Notes under the pieces: generated by a model
What the model saw: the letters and a program-made list of their open reading frames with translations, nothing else
Database searches by the model: none
Told to the model about the DNA's origin: nothing
Position numbers and translations under genes: made by a program
Source: Rugamonas rivuli
GTDB lineage: Bacteria; Pseudomonadota; Gammaproteobacteria; Burkholderiales; Burkholderiaceae_D
Direction: 5' to 3'
Assembly: GCF_009380165.1 (NCBI RefSeq)
Contig: NZ_WHUF01000001.1
Span: forward strand, 1 to 64,000
Length of the DNA stretch: 64,000 nt
Shown: positions 42,583 to 50,505 of the stretch, piece by piece
Layout of the letters: the number at the start of each line of letters is the position of its first letter
Position numbering within the stretch: position 1 is the first letter of the stretch

Positions 42583-44136
42583 ATGTATTTCACTGTCGAA
42601 ACAGCGCCGCATCATCGCCTGCCGCTGTACAAGACCGTCTTGTGCGTGACCTGCGCGCTGCTGCTGATCGTCAACGGATTTAGCCTGTTCCACAATCTGC
42701 AAGCCCTGCGCGGCGCCCAGGTCCTGCTGGGCCAGACCGCGCGCGTGGCTGATCGCCTGCAATACCTGAACGTGCTGGTGCTCGACGCCGAGAGCAGCAT
42801 GCGCGGCTATTTCCTGTCGGGCCGCGACGCCTACCTGGGGCCGACCAAGACCGCGCTGGCGGAAACCGAGATCGAATTCAAAGAACTGGAAAAGCTGCTG
42901 GCCGATAACCCGTCGCAGCTGAAGAACCTGGCGCAACTGCATACGCTGGTGCGCCGCCGCCTGAGCATCATGAGCCAGGCCATCGATGTCTACCGCGAGG
43001 GTGGGCTGGACGAGATCGTCAAGATCGCCAAGCTCAGCGATGGCCGCGCCAGCATGGACGAGATCCGCCTGCAGGTCGTCATCATGGAACAGGAGCAAAA
43101 CGAAACCATGGCCTCGCGCAGCGCCATGTTCTACCAGGAATATCAAAAGGCGGTGCTGCTGGGCATGGGCATCAACGCGGTCGCCATCGTCGTGCTGATC
43201 ATGTTCTACCAGCTGGTGCGGCGCAGCTTCGCCAACCGCGCGCAGGTCGAGCACGCGCTGCAAAGCGCCAACGAGAATCTGGAATCGCAGGTCGAGCAGC
43301 GTACCGAGCAGTTGTCGGTGCTGTCGCGCCACCTGATCAGCATCAGCGAGGAAGAGAAGGTGCGGCTGTCGCGCGAACTGCACGACGAGATGGGCGCCAA
43401 CCTGACCTCGATCAGCATGGATATCGCCGCCGTCACCCAGCAGCTGAACAAGACCGATCCCGAATTGGCGGCGCAACTCAAGCGCGCCCGCGCCACGCTG
43501 GTGGAAACGGTGGAAATGAAGCGCCGCATCGTCGAGAACCTGCGTCCGAGTCTGCTGGACAACCTGGGCCTGTGCGCCGCCATCGAAAGCTATTGCAACG
43601 AGTTCAGCCGCCTGGCCCAGGTGCGCTGCGATTGCGACGTCAGCGCCGATATCGAAAACACGGCCCGCAATTCGGGCGACCTGTCGATCGCCTTGTTCCG
43701 CATCGTGCAGGAATCGCTGACCAATATCCGCAAGTACGCCAAGGCCAGCCGCGTTACCGTCACGTTGAACCGCAACCACGATGGCTTGGTACTGCGCATC
43801 ATCGATGACGGCATCGGCATCGCCTCCAACACCATCGTCAAGCCCATGTCGCATGGACTGCTGGGCATGCGCGAACGAGCCTTGCTGCTGGGCGGCTCGC
43901 TGACCATTCGTCGCGGCCGTAACGATGCAGGCACCTGCATCGAAGTTTCCATCCCGCTGCGCAACCGCGCACCGGCGGAAGAGCGTCGCGCCGATGCGGC
44001 CGTGGCATTGCCGCCGGCCATCAGCGAAGTGCTTAGCAGCGTGCTACATCCACCAGCAGACGGTCGTATTCCGTCTTCGCCACCTTATAGCACTCACCCG
44101 CATACGCCTCCAAGCCTGAGCGATCAAGCACAGTGA
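42583..44136 (+). CDS. Sensor histidine kinase (HisKA_3, CHASE3-like sensor)
   Basis: This inner-membrane kinase has 517 residues. A first membrane helix lies at about 18-36. A helical periplasmic domain follows with the CHASE3-like phrase LVLDAESSMRGYFLSGRDAY (about 66-85). The second helix spans about 190-212, then a coiled coil. The dimer/phospho-acceptor box is RLSRELHDEMGANLTSISMD (His267), and the ATPase domain includes RIIDDGIGIASN and SHGLLGMRERALLLGG. The Pro-rich tail after about 480 is encoded opposite the 3' end of the crp-like gene (104-base overlap). It probably phosphorylates the regulator at 41826-42458. Confidence 0.92.
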   Translation: MYFTVETAPHHRLPLYKTVLCVTCALLLIVNGFSLFHNLQALRGAQVLLGQTARVADRLQYLNVLVLDAESSMRGYFLSGRDAYLGPTKTALAETEIEFKELEKLLADNPSQLKNLAQLHTLVRRRLSIMSQAIDVYREGGLDEIVKIAKLSDGRASMDEIRLQVVIMEQEQNETMASRSAMFYQEYQKAVLLGMGINAVAIVVLIMFYQLVRRSFANRAQVEHALQSANENLESQVEQRTEQLSVLSRHLISISEEEKVRLSRELHDEMGANLTSISMDIAAVTQQLNKTDPELAAQLKRARATLVETVEMKRRIVENLRPSLLDNLGLCAAIESYCNEFSRLAQVRCDCDVSADIENTARNSGDLSIALFRIVQESLTNIRKYAKASRVTVTLNRNHDGLVLRIIDDGIGIASNTIVKPMSHGLLGMRERALLLGGSLTIRRGRNDAGTCIEVSIPLRNRAPAEERRADAAVALPPAISEVLSSVLHPPADGRIPSSPPYSTHPHTPPSLSDQAQ

Positions 44137-44839
44137 TGTTGCCGCGGCGGTAGGTGATCAGGCCGTCGTCCTGCAATTTGCCGGCGGCGGCGGTGATGCT
44201 TTCGCGGCGCACGCCCAGCATGATGGAAATCATTTCCTGCGTTACCTTCAGTTCGTTCGATGGCGAGCGGTCCAGGCGGTCCAGCAGCCAGCGGCACAGC
44301 TTTTGTTCGATCGAGCTGTGGCGGCCGCCGACGGCGTTCTGCGCCATCTGCGCGAACAGCGCGGTGTTGTAGCGCATCAGCAGCGCGGGCAGGGCGCCGC
44401 CCTGGTTGAACGCATCGCGCAGATGCTGGGCTTTCATGCGGTAGCCGTAGCCGGCCGCCTGCACCACGGCGCTGCACATGGCGCGCTCGCCTTCGAACAG
44501 CGAGACGCCGACGACGCCCTCGTGTCCTACAACGGCGATCTCGGTGGTGGCGCCGTCTTCCATCACGTACAGCAGCGAGACGATGGCGGTGGTCGGGAAG
44601 TGCACGTATTCCATCGCGCCGCCGAACTCAAACAATTCTTTGCCGAAGGGCAGGGTCACCAGTTCCAGGTGTTCAAACAGCGATTCCAGCACGTCGCGCG
44701 GGAGTGCGGCCAGCAGTTCGTTCTGCTGGGCGCCGCTGTAGCTGACAACAGGCCGCGACGCAACGTTGAATTCTTTCGAGCGAACCGTCATGCGTGGCGC
44801 GGCGGTTTTTTCGGTTGCGTTAAGTTGGGTGTTGTTCAT
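44033..44839 (-). CDS. Crp/Fnr family transcriptional regulator
   Basis: This regulator has 268 residues. An N-terminal cyclic-nucleotide-binding-like beta barrel spans about 50-170 (LVTLPFGKELFEFGGAMEYV, VVGHEGVVGVSLFEGE). A C-terminal winged helix follows (NELKVTQEMISIMLGVRRES, then LQDDGLITYRRGNITVLDRS). It lacks the N-terminal Cys cluster of Fnr, so oxygen sensing by an iron-sulfur cluster is unlikely. The ATG at 44839 has an AGGAAC site; a longer frame to 44947 lacks support. It is convergent with the histidine kinase and overlaps its coding end. Confidence 0.92.
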   Translation of the reverse strand: MNNTQLNATEKTAAPRMTVRSKEFNVASRPVVSYSGAQQNELLAALPRDVLESLFEHLELVTLPFGKELFEFGGAMEYVHFPTTAIVSLLYVMEDGATTEIAVVGHEGVVGVSLFEGERAMCSAVVQAAGYGYRMKAQHLRDAFNQGGALPALLMRYNTALFAQMAQNAVGGRHSSIEQKLCRWLLDRLDRSPSNELKVTQEMISIMLGVRRESITAAAGKLQDDGLITYRRGNITVLDRSGLEAYAGECYKVAKTEYDRLLVDVARC

Positions 44840-45023
44840 TTTGTTCCTCACAATCTGGCTATACAAGAGCACCGAAGCAATGCTGCGGTGTGGGTATAAC
44901 TTTAGGGGTTTTGTTAGATTGCGAACATAAGAGGAGCAGACGCACAAATGTAGGCTTGCAACATGGCACTTTGTAGTCCTGGTCCTACACGGCCTCTATT
45001 TTTCTCCGAGGGGCGCGTGCATA

Positions 45024-45737
45024 ATGCACAAAATCACTTCGACTGGCGCACAGATCATGCATGTACTTGTAGTGGAAGATGACGCCGTATTGGCCGATGG
45101 CCTGAGCCGCGTTTTGAGCGGGCACGGCATGGCGGTCGAGGTGGTCGGCAACGGCACGCAGGCCGACGCGCTGCTGCAGCGCGCCGAGCATACCGAGGTG
45201 GTGGTGCTCGACATCGGCCTGCCCGGCATCGACGGCTTCGAGGTGGTGCGGCGGCTGCGCGCGCGCGGCAGCCAGGTGCCGGTGCTGCTGCTGACGGCGC
45301 GCGATGCCATCGAGGACCGCGTGCGCGGCCTGGAGCTGGGCGCCGACGATTACCTGGTCAAACCGTTCGCCACCGCCGAGCTGGTGGCGCGGCTGCGCGC
45401 GCTGGCGCGGCGCAACACGCCCAAGCCGGCCGTGCTGGCGCTGGGCGATCTGGCGCTCGACCTGTCGGCCAAGCGCGCCCGCGTGGGCGACAAGATCATC
45501 GAGCTGTCGGTGCGCGAATGGGCGGTGCTGGAATACCTGCTGCAGCACGGCGCGCGCGTGGTGTCCAAGCAGCAGATCATCGACGCCATCCTGCCGTGGG
45601 GCGACGACCTCACGCTCAATGCGGTGGAGGTCTACATTTCCCGCCTGCGCCTGAAGATCGCCGACGCCGGCGTGTCGATCCGCACCATACGCGGCTTCGG
45701 CTACATGCTGGAACAGACTCCGGCCGCGCATGAATAG
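45024..45737 (+). CDS. OmpR-family response regulator
   Basis: This two-component regulator has 237 residues. The receiver domain runs from HVLVVEDDAVLADGLSRVL with the phospho-acceptor Asp in VVLDIGLPGIDG (residue 63 from this start) and a conserved Lys in DYLVKPFATAEL. The C-terminal winged helix includes LSVREWAVLEYLLQHGARVV, NAVEVYISRLRLKIADAG and IRTIRGFGYMLE, of the QseB/TctD kind. ATG 45024 has GAGGGG before it; ATG 45057, at the start of the fold, is the alternative. It overlaps the kinase gene by 8 bases. Confidence 0.94.
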   Translation: MHKITSTGAQIMHVLVVEDDAVLADGLSRVLSGHGMAVEVVGNGTQADALLQRAEHTEVVVLDIGLPGIDGFEVVRRLRARGSQVPVLLLTARDAIEDRVRGLELGADDYLVKPFATAELVARLRALARRNTPKPAVLALGDLALDLSAKRARVGDKIIELSVREWAVLEYLLQHGARVVSKQQIIDAILPWGDDLTLNAVEVYISRLRLKIADAGVSIRTIRGFGYMLEQTPAAHE

Positions 45738-47118
45738 CATCCGGCTGCGTCTGCTGAAGTGGCTGATCGGGCCCATCCTGCTGATCAACCTGGCCGGCGG
45801 CGCCTTGACCTACATGCTGGCCTGGCTGCCGGCCCAGCTGGCCTTCGACCAGAGCCTGTCCGACGCCGCCGCCGCGCTGGGCGCCCGCCTGGCCGCCGAC
45901 CAGGGCAAGCTGCGCATCGACCTGCCGCGCCAGGCCGAGCAGGTGCTGCGCACCGACGACAGCGACGCCGTCTACTTCGTGGTGCGCGACGAGGCCGGGC
46001 AGGCCATCGCCGGCGACGCAGATTTCCCGCCACTGTCGCAAGCCGCGCTGGGCGGCGCCGCGCGCGCCGGCAAGCCTGCCGCGGCCTTCGATGGCAGCCT
46101 GCGGGGCGAAGCCGTACGCGGCGTGGCACTGCGGCTGACGCTGAGCGTCAACGCCGACATTAACGCCGCCCCGGTGCACGCCTACATCGGCGTCGCCAAG
46201 ACCCTGCGCAAGCGCACCCAGATCCGCCAGGCCGTGGTGCGCGCGCTGGTGCTGCTGGAATCCTTGTTCGCACTGGCCTGCGTCGGCCTGATCTGGTTCT
46301 CGGTCAGCAACGGCCTGCTGCCGCTGAACCGCCTGCGCGCCGGCCTGAACGCGCGCGACGGCGACGACCTCGAACCGATCGCCTCTGCCGAAGTCCCCTA
46401 CGAACTGGAGCCGGTGGTGGCCGCCTTCAACGGCCTGCTGGACAAGGTCAGCCAGGGCGCGCAGGCGCGGCAGGAATTCCTGGCCAATGTCGCGCACCAG
46501 CTGCGCACGCCGCTGGCGGGCTTGAAGACCCAGCTCGAATGGCTGGGCGAACGCCACGCCGGGCCGGAGACCGCGCCCTCGCTCAAGCTGATGCTGTCGG
46601 CCACCGAGCGCATGATACGGCAGACCAATCAGCTGCTGGCGCTGGCCCGCGCCGAACCCGGCCACTTCGAAAAAACGCGGCTGGAACCGGTGGCGCTGAA
46701 CGCGCTGGTGGAAGACGCGGTGCAATCCTTCGTCGACCAGGCCACGCTGAAGTCCATCGACCTCGGCTTCGACCTGCAGCCGGTGACGGTGCTGGGCGAC
46801 CGCTTCCTGCTGCGCGACCTGATCGACAACCTGATCGACAACGCCATCCGCTACACGCCGGCGCGCGGCACGGTCACGGTGGCTTGCCGGCCGGACGGCG
46901 AGGGCGGCTGGCTGACCGTCGAGGACAACGGCCCCGGCATCCCGCCGGCCAAGCGCGAGCAGGTGTTCAGCCGCTACGTGCGGCTGGACGACAAGACCAC
47001 CGGCAGCGGTCTGGGCCTGGCCATCGTGCGCGACATCGCCACCGTCCACGGCGCCAGCCTGGCCATCGCCGACGCCGCCGGCGGCCAGGGCGCACTATTT
47101 TCCGTGCATTTTTGCTGA
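45730..47118 (+). CDS. Sensor histidine kinase (QseC/TctE type)
   Basis: This inner-membrane kinase has 462 residues. A membrane helix lies at about 11-33, followed by a periplasmic sensor of about 130 residues and a second helix at about 172-195. The H-box is NVAHQLRTPLAGLKTQLEW with His256, and the ATPase domain has LIDNLIDNAIRYTP, VEDNGPGIPPAK and TGSGLGLAIVRDIA. It pairs with the OmpR-type regulator whose gene it overlaps. The pilus cluster and an array of 11-bp repeats follow, suggesting pilus genes as possible targets. Confidence 0.94.
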   Translation: MNSIRLRLLKWLIGPILLINLAGGALTYMLAWLPAQLAFDQSLSDAAAALGARLAADQGKLRIDLPRQAEQVLRTDDSDAVYFVVRDEAGQAIAGDADFPPLSQAALGGAARAGKPAAAFDGSLRGEAVRGVALRLTLSVNADINAAPVHAYIGVAKTLRKRTQIRQAVVRALVLLESLFALACVGLIWFSVSNGLLPLNRLRAGLNARDGDDLEPIASAEVPYELEPVVAAFNGLLDKVSQGAQARQEFLANVAHQLRTPLAGLKTQLEWLGERHAGPETAPSLKLMLSATERMIRQTNQLLALARAEPGHFEKTRLEPVALNALVEDAVQSFVDQATLKSIDLGFDLQPVTVLGDRFLLRDLIDNLIDNAIRYTPARGTVTVACRPDGEGGWLTVEDNGPGIPPAKREQVFSRYVRLDDKTTGSGLGLAIVRDIATVHGASLAIADAAGGQGALFSVHFC

Positions 47119-47127
47119 TTTTCACCG

Positions 47128-47160
47128 TTGTCAGGAATTTGTCAGCATTTCCTCAGGGTA
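47128..47160 (+). promoter_or_regulatory. Three tandem 11-bp repeats upstream of pilE
   Basis: TTGTCAGGAAT, TTGTCAGCATT and TCCTCAGGGTA follow each other without gaps. Eleven-base direct repeats with a TCA core are typical binding arrays for OmpR/PhoB-family regulators. They start 9 bases after the kinase stop and end 55 bases before pilE, so the upstream regulator is the first candidate to bind them. Confidence 0.5.
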
Positions 47161-47215
47161 ATGCAAGCTTGGCCCGCTACACTGCAATGCATAGAAAACT
47201 CACCGGGAGCGGGCC

Positions 47216-47641
47216 ATGCAGCGTGCACAAAAAGGCTTTACCTTGATCGAGATTATGGTCTCCGTGGCCATCGTCGGCATCTTGATGGCCGTGGCGATCC
47301 CGGCCTACAGCGATTACGTGATACGCGGCCGCCTCAGCGAAGCGTTCACCGGCCTGGGCGGCGCGCAGCCGGCGGCCGAGCAGTTCTGGTCCAACAACCG
47401 CACCTACGTCGGTTTCAACGGCGCCAGCAACTTCCCGCCCAATACCGCCAACTTCACCTACGCGCTGAGCGCCGCCACCGCCTCCAGCTACACGCTGACG
47501 GCCACCGGCATCGGCAAGATGACCGGCTTCGTCTACACCATCGACCAGAACGGCACCCACACCACCACCGGCAGTCCGGCCGGCTGGGGCATCAGCGGTT
47601 CGTGCTGGGTGGACCATAAAGGTGGCGCATGTTCCAACTGA
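47216..47641 (+). CDS. pilE: Type IV pilin (PilE/PilA-like)
   Basis: This pilin has 141 residues. A short basic leader is followed by the prepilin peptidase site and hydrophobic helix ([20 protein letters not shown]), with Glu5 of the mature protein present. A globular domain follows with two C-terminal cysteines ([13 protein letters not shown]) that probably form the D-region disulfide. It could be a minor pilin or a major-like subunit; it stands first in the minor-pilin operon, as PilE does in some proteobacteria. GGGAG precedes the start, and the gene overlaps the next by 13 bases. Confidence 0.9.
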   Translation: MQRAQKGFTLIEIMVSVAIVGILMAVAIPAYSDYVIRGRLSEAFTGLGGAQPAAEQFWSNNRTYVGFNGASNFPPNTANFTYALSAATASSYTLTATGIGKMTGFVYTIDQNGTHTTTGSPAGWGISGSCWVDHKGGACSN

Positions 47642-48270
47642 CGCCGCCGCCCCGGCACAGCATGCGTGGCCTCACGCTGCTGGAGCTGCTGCTGGCGCTG
47701 ACCATCTTTGCCTTCATGCTGGCGATCGGCATACCGAACGCCAGCAGCTGGCTGCTGAACAACCGCACGCGCGGCGCCAGCGAGTTCTATGCCGACGGCT
47801 TCAGCATGGCCCGCCGCCAGGCCGTCATGCACAACAGCTTCAGCCGGATCTCGCTGACCCCCAACGTCAACACCGGGCAGATGGACTGGCAGGTCGACAT
47901 CTGCTTCGTCTCGCCGGCAACGCAGTGCGGCGCGGCCGAGCCCGGATGGTCGACCGTCAACGCCGCCGCCGCCAATGATCCCGAAGGCGTGGCCGGCTAC
48001 AAGTCCGTGTACCGCGCCGCCGATGCGCTGCCCAGTTCCGAAGTGCTGTTGCCGAGCACGCTGCCGGAGGGCAGTTCGCAGGTGTACTACACGCCGGTCG
48101 GCTGGGTCGACACCCGCTTCGCCCAGCGCATGACCAGCCTGCGCCTGAACCCGGCCTCCCAGTACGCGACCGATGTGCCGGCGGTGGCGCTGGTGATCAC
48201 GCTGGCCGGCATGGCCAGCAAGTGCGATCCGCACGCTCCCGCCAACGATACCAGGGCCTGTCCGCCATGA
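47629..48270 (+). CDS. fimT: Pseudopilin FimT/GspH family
   Basis: This minor pilin has 213 residues. The prepilin motif lies at [20 protein letters not shown] (about 9-28, Glu5 present). The remainder is a GspH-like beta domain. It takes part in starting pilus assembly together with PilV, PilW, PilX and PilY1. The stop overlaps the pilV start by ATGA. Confidence 0.87.
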   Translation: MFQLTPPPRHSMRGLTLLELLLALTIFAFMLAIGIPNASSWLLNNRTRGASEFYADGFSMARRQAVMHNSFSRISLTPNVNTGQMDWQVDICFVSPATQCGAAEPGWSTVNAAAANDPEGVAGYKSVYRAADALPSSEVLLPSTLPEGSSQVYYTPVGWVDTRFAQRMTSLRLNPASQYATDVPAVALVITLAGMASKCDPHAPANDTRACPP

Positions 48271-48710
48271 AAACCATACCTCACCGCTCCGCCACGACCG
48301 GCCGGCCCAACCGGCGCCAGGGCGGCATCGCGCTGCTGGAGGCGATGCTGGCCATCGTCATCCTCGGCATCGGCCTGGTCGGCACCATCGGCTTGCAGGC
48401 GCGCGCCTATGCGGCGCTGTCGGACGCCAGCCAGCGCGCCGAAGCCACGCTGGCCGGCGAAAAACTGCTGGGCGTGATGAATGCCGACAGCAACAACGTG
48501 CTGAACTACAGTGTCACGGAGGGCGGGACGCCGACCGCCGCCATCAAGCCCTGGGTCGACGAAACCCAGGCCTTGATACCGGGCGCCGTCATCGGCGTGA
48601 CGGTCACGCCGCAGCAGTTGCGGGTGCAGGTGGACATCTCCATCAAGTGGAAACGCAAGGCGGGCGACGCCCCCAACCAGCACCTGGTCACTTCCTATAT
48701 TGCGATCTGA
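48267..48710 (+). CDS. pilV: Type IV pilus minor pilin PilV
   Basis: This product has 147 residues. The prepilin cut lies after the Gly in QGGIALLEAMLAIVILGIGL, giving a mature start of IALLE in PilV style. GLQARAYAALSDASQRAEA follows, typical of PilV. The ATG at 48267 overlaps fimT, which favours it over longer frames. PilV belongs to the priming complex of minor pilins. Confidence 0.88.
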   Translation: MKTIPHRSATTGRPNRRQGGIALLEAMLAIVILGIGLVGTIGLQARAYAALSDASQRAEATLAGEKLLGVMNADSNNVLNYSVTEGGTPTAAIKPWVDETQALIPGAVIGVTVTPQQLRVQVDISIKWKRKAGDAPNQHLVTSYIAI

Positions 48711-48711
48711 T

Positions 48712-49899
48712 ATGAACGCCTCTCTCTTGCGCCGCCATCGCGGCTTCTCGTTGGTGGAACTGATGGTCAGCGTGGTGATCGGCCTGCTGGCGCTGCTGTT
48801 CGCCACCCGCCTGATCGTCAGCGGCGAGAAAAACAAGGACGCCGCCGTCGGCGGTTCCGACAGCATGCAAAACGGCATGCTGGCGCTGTTCTCGCTCAGC
48901 AGCGACGCCACGGCGGCGGGCTGGGGGCTGAACGATCCGATGGTGGCCGGCTGCGACACCAGCTTCTCCGACGCCAGCGGCTACGCGTTGCCCGCCATGC
49001 CGCGCGCCGGCGCCAGCATCACGCCGCTGGCGCCGGTGGTGATCCAGTCCAACGGCGCCAATCCCGACCTGATCTCGTTCAACAGCGGCACTTCGCAGGC
49101 CGGCGCCGGTTCGATCAAGCTGTTCGCCGACTACACGGTCGGCAACACCCTCACCGTCGACAGCAAGAATCCCTACGGCTTCAACAACGGCGACGTGATG
49201 GTGATCGCGCCGCTGACGCCGGGCAGCGGCAAGTGCACGCTGTTCCAGTTGTCCGGCTTCGGCCCGCCGCCCAACAGCACCATCCTGGTCAACAGCGGCG
49301 GCGCCTACCGCTTCAACGCCATCGCCGGCCTGCCCAACCCGTACAAGCAGAACCTGGCCTACATCTACAACCTCGGTTCGCCGACGCTGATGCATTTCCA
49401 TACCTGGACGGTGAGCAACGGCGTGCTGCTGCTGCGCGCCACCGAACTGGCCGGCGCCGAAGCGGCCGGCGTGTCCGTGACCGACAACGTGGTCAGCATC
49501 AAGGCCCAGTACGGCTTCGACGCCCGTCCGCCCGGCCCCAATCCCTACGATCCCACCCCCGGCGCCGACGGCATGCAGATCACCGCCTGGAGCGGCACCA
49601 TGATCGATGCCGACAGCGACGGCGTGGCCGGCAGCCCCGGCGACTACCAGCGCATCGCCGCCGTGCGCATCGCCGTGGTGGCGCGCAGCAAAAATGCCGA
49701 AAAGCCGAACTCGGCCGGGCTGTGCACCGCGACGCCGGTGGCGCCCACCGTGTTCGCCAGCAGCGCGCCGGCCGGCGTGGCGGCGGTGCCGGTGCAGGTC
49801 AACGTGGCCGTGGCCGGCGACACGGTGTCGTGGCAGTGCTATCGCTACCGCGTGTTCGAAACCATCGTGCAGATCCGCAACGCTCAATGGAGGCCTTGA
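48712..49899 (+). CDS. pilW: Type IV pilus minor pilin PilW
   Basis: This product has 395 residues. It has an N-terminal prepilin motif (RRHRGFSLVELMVSVVIGLL) and a large globular part. PilW members are larger than other minor pilins and share this N-terminus. The first ATG at 48712 lies one base after the pilV stop. The stop overlaps the pilX start by a single base (TGATG). Confidence 0.88.
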   Translation: MNASLLRRHRGFSLVELMVSVVIGLLALLFATRLIVSGEKNKDAAVGGSDSMQNGMLALFSLSSDATAAGWGLNDPMVAGCDTSFSDASGYALPAMPRAGASITPLAPVVIQSNGANPDLISFNSGTSQAGAGSIKLFADYTVGNTLTVDSKNPYGFNNGDVMVIAPLTPGSGKCTLFQLSGFGPPPNSTILVNSGGAYRFNAIAGLPNPYKQNLAYIYNLGSPTLMHFHTWTVSNGVLLLRATELAGAEAAGVSVTDNVVSIKAQYGFDARPPGPNPYDPTPGADGMQITAWSGTMIDADSDGVAGSPGDYQRIAAVRIAVVARSKNAEKPNSAGLCTATPVAPTVFASSAPAGVAAVPVQVNVAVAGDTVSWQCYRYRVFETIVQIRNAQWRP

Positions 49900-50477
49900 T
49901 GCGCCCGCAGACCCGACAACGCGGCATCGCGCTGCCCATCATGCTGATCATGCTGACGGTGATGCTGGTCAGCAGCATCTACCTGCTCAAGTCCAGCACC
50001 TCGACCACGCTGACCACGTCCAACCTGGCCTACGACGCGTCGCTGAGCAAGGCGACCGACCTCGGCATCCACACCGCGTTCGCCTACCTGCGCTCCATGC
50101 CCAGCGCCTCGGTGCTGGAGAACAGCCAGCCGGCCAACGGCTATGTCGCCACGCTGTCGCCGAACTGGACCGTCAGCACTCCGGCCTTCTGGCAGGGCTC
50201 GGTGACGCTGGCGCCCGATCCCTCGGGCAACCGGGTCGAGTACGTGATCCACCGGCTGTGCGATTTCGCCGGCGCCTTCAACGCGCCCGGCAACCGCTGT
50301 CTGCTGACCTCGGCGCGGCCGAATTCCAAGTCGGGCGTCCCCTACGGCAAGAGCGGCCGCTCCGACAGCCCCAACTACCTGGACCAGCCGCAGCTGCACT
50401 ACGTGGTGACGGCGCGCATCGTCGGCGCCCGTGGCGGCAATGTGGTCACGCAAGCCGTCGTCATGAAAGGGCCGTGA
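49899..50477 (+). CDS. pilX: Type IV pilus assembly protein PilX
   Basis: This product has 192 residues. It starts with the basic RPQTRQRGIALPIMLIMLTV, in which the helix lacks Glu at position 5 and has Pro there (IALPI), as PilX proteins often do. A PilX-like domain follows. GGAGG lies five bases before ATG 49899. It is upstream of pilY1 and likely co-secreted to the pilus tip with it. Confidence 0.85.
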   Translation: MRPQTRQRGIALPIMLIMLTVMLVSSIYLLKSSTSTTLTTSNLAYDASLSKATDLGIHTAFAYLRSMPSASVLENSQPANGYVATLSPNWTVSTPAFWQGSVTLAPDPSGNRVEYVIHRLCDFAGAFNAPGNRCLLTSARPNSKSGVPYGKSGRSDSPNYLDQPQLHYVVTARIVGARGGNVVTQAVVMKGP

Positions 50478-50505
50478 GGCCGCCGTTTTTTTGAATGGAA
50501 CCATC

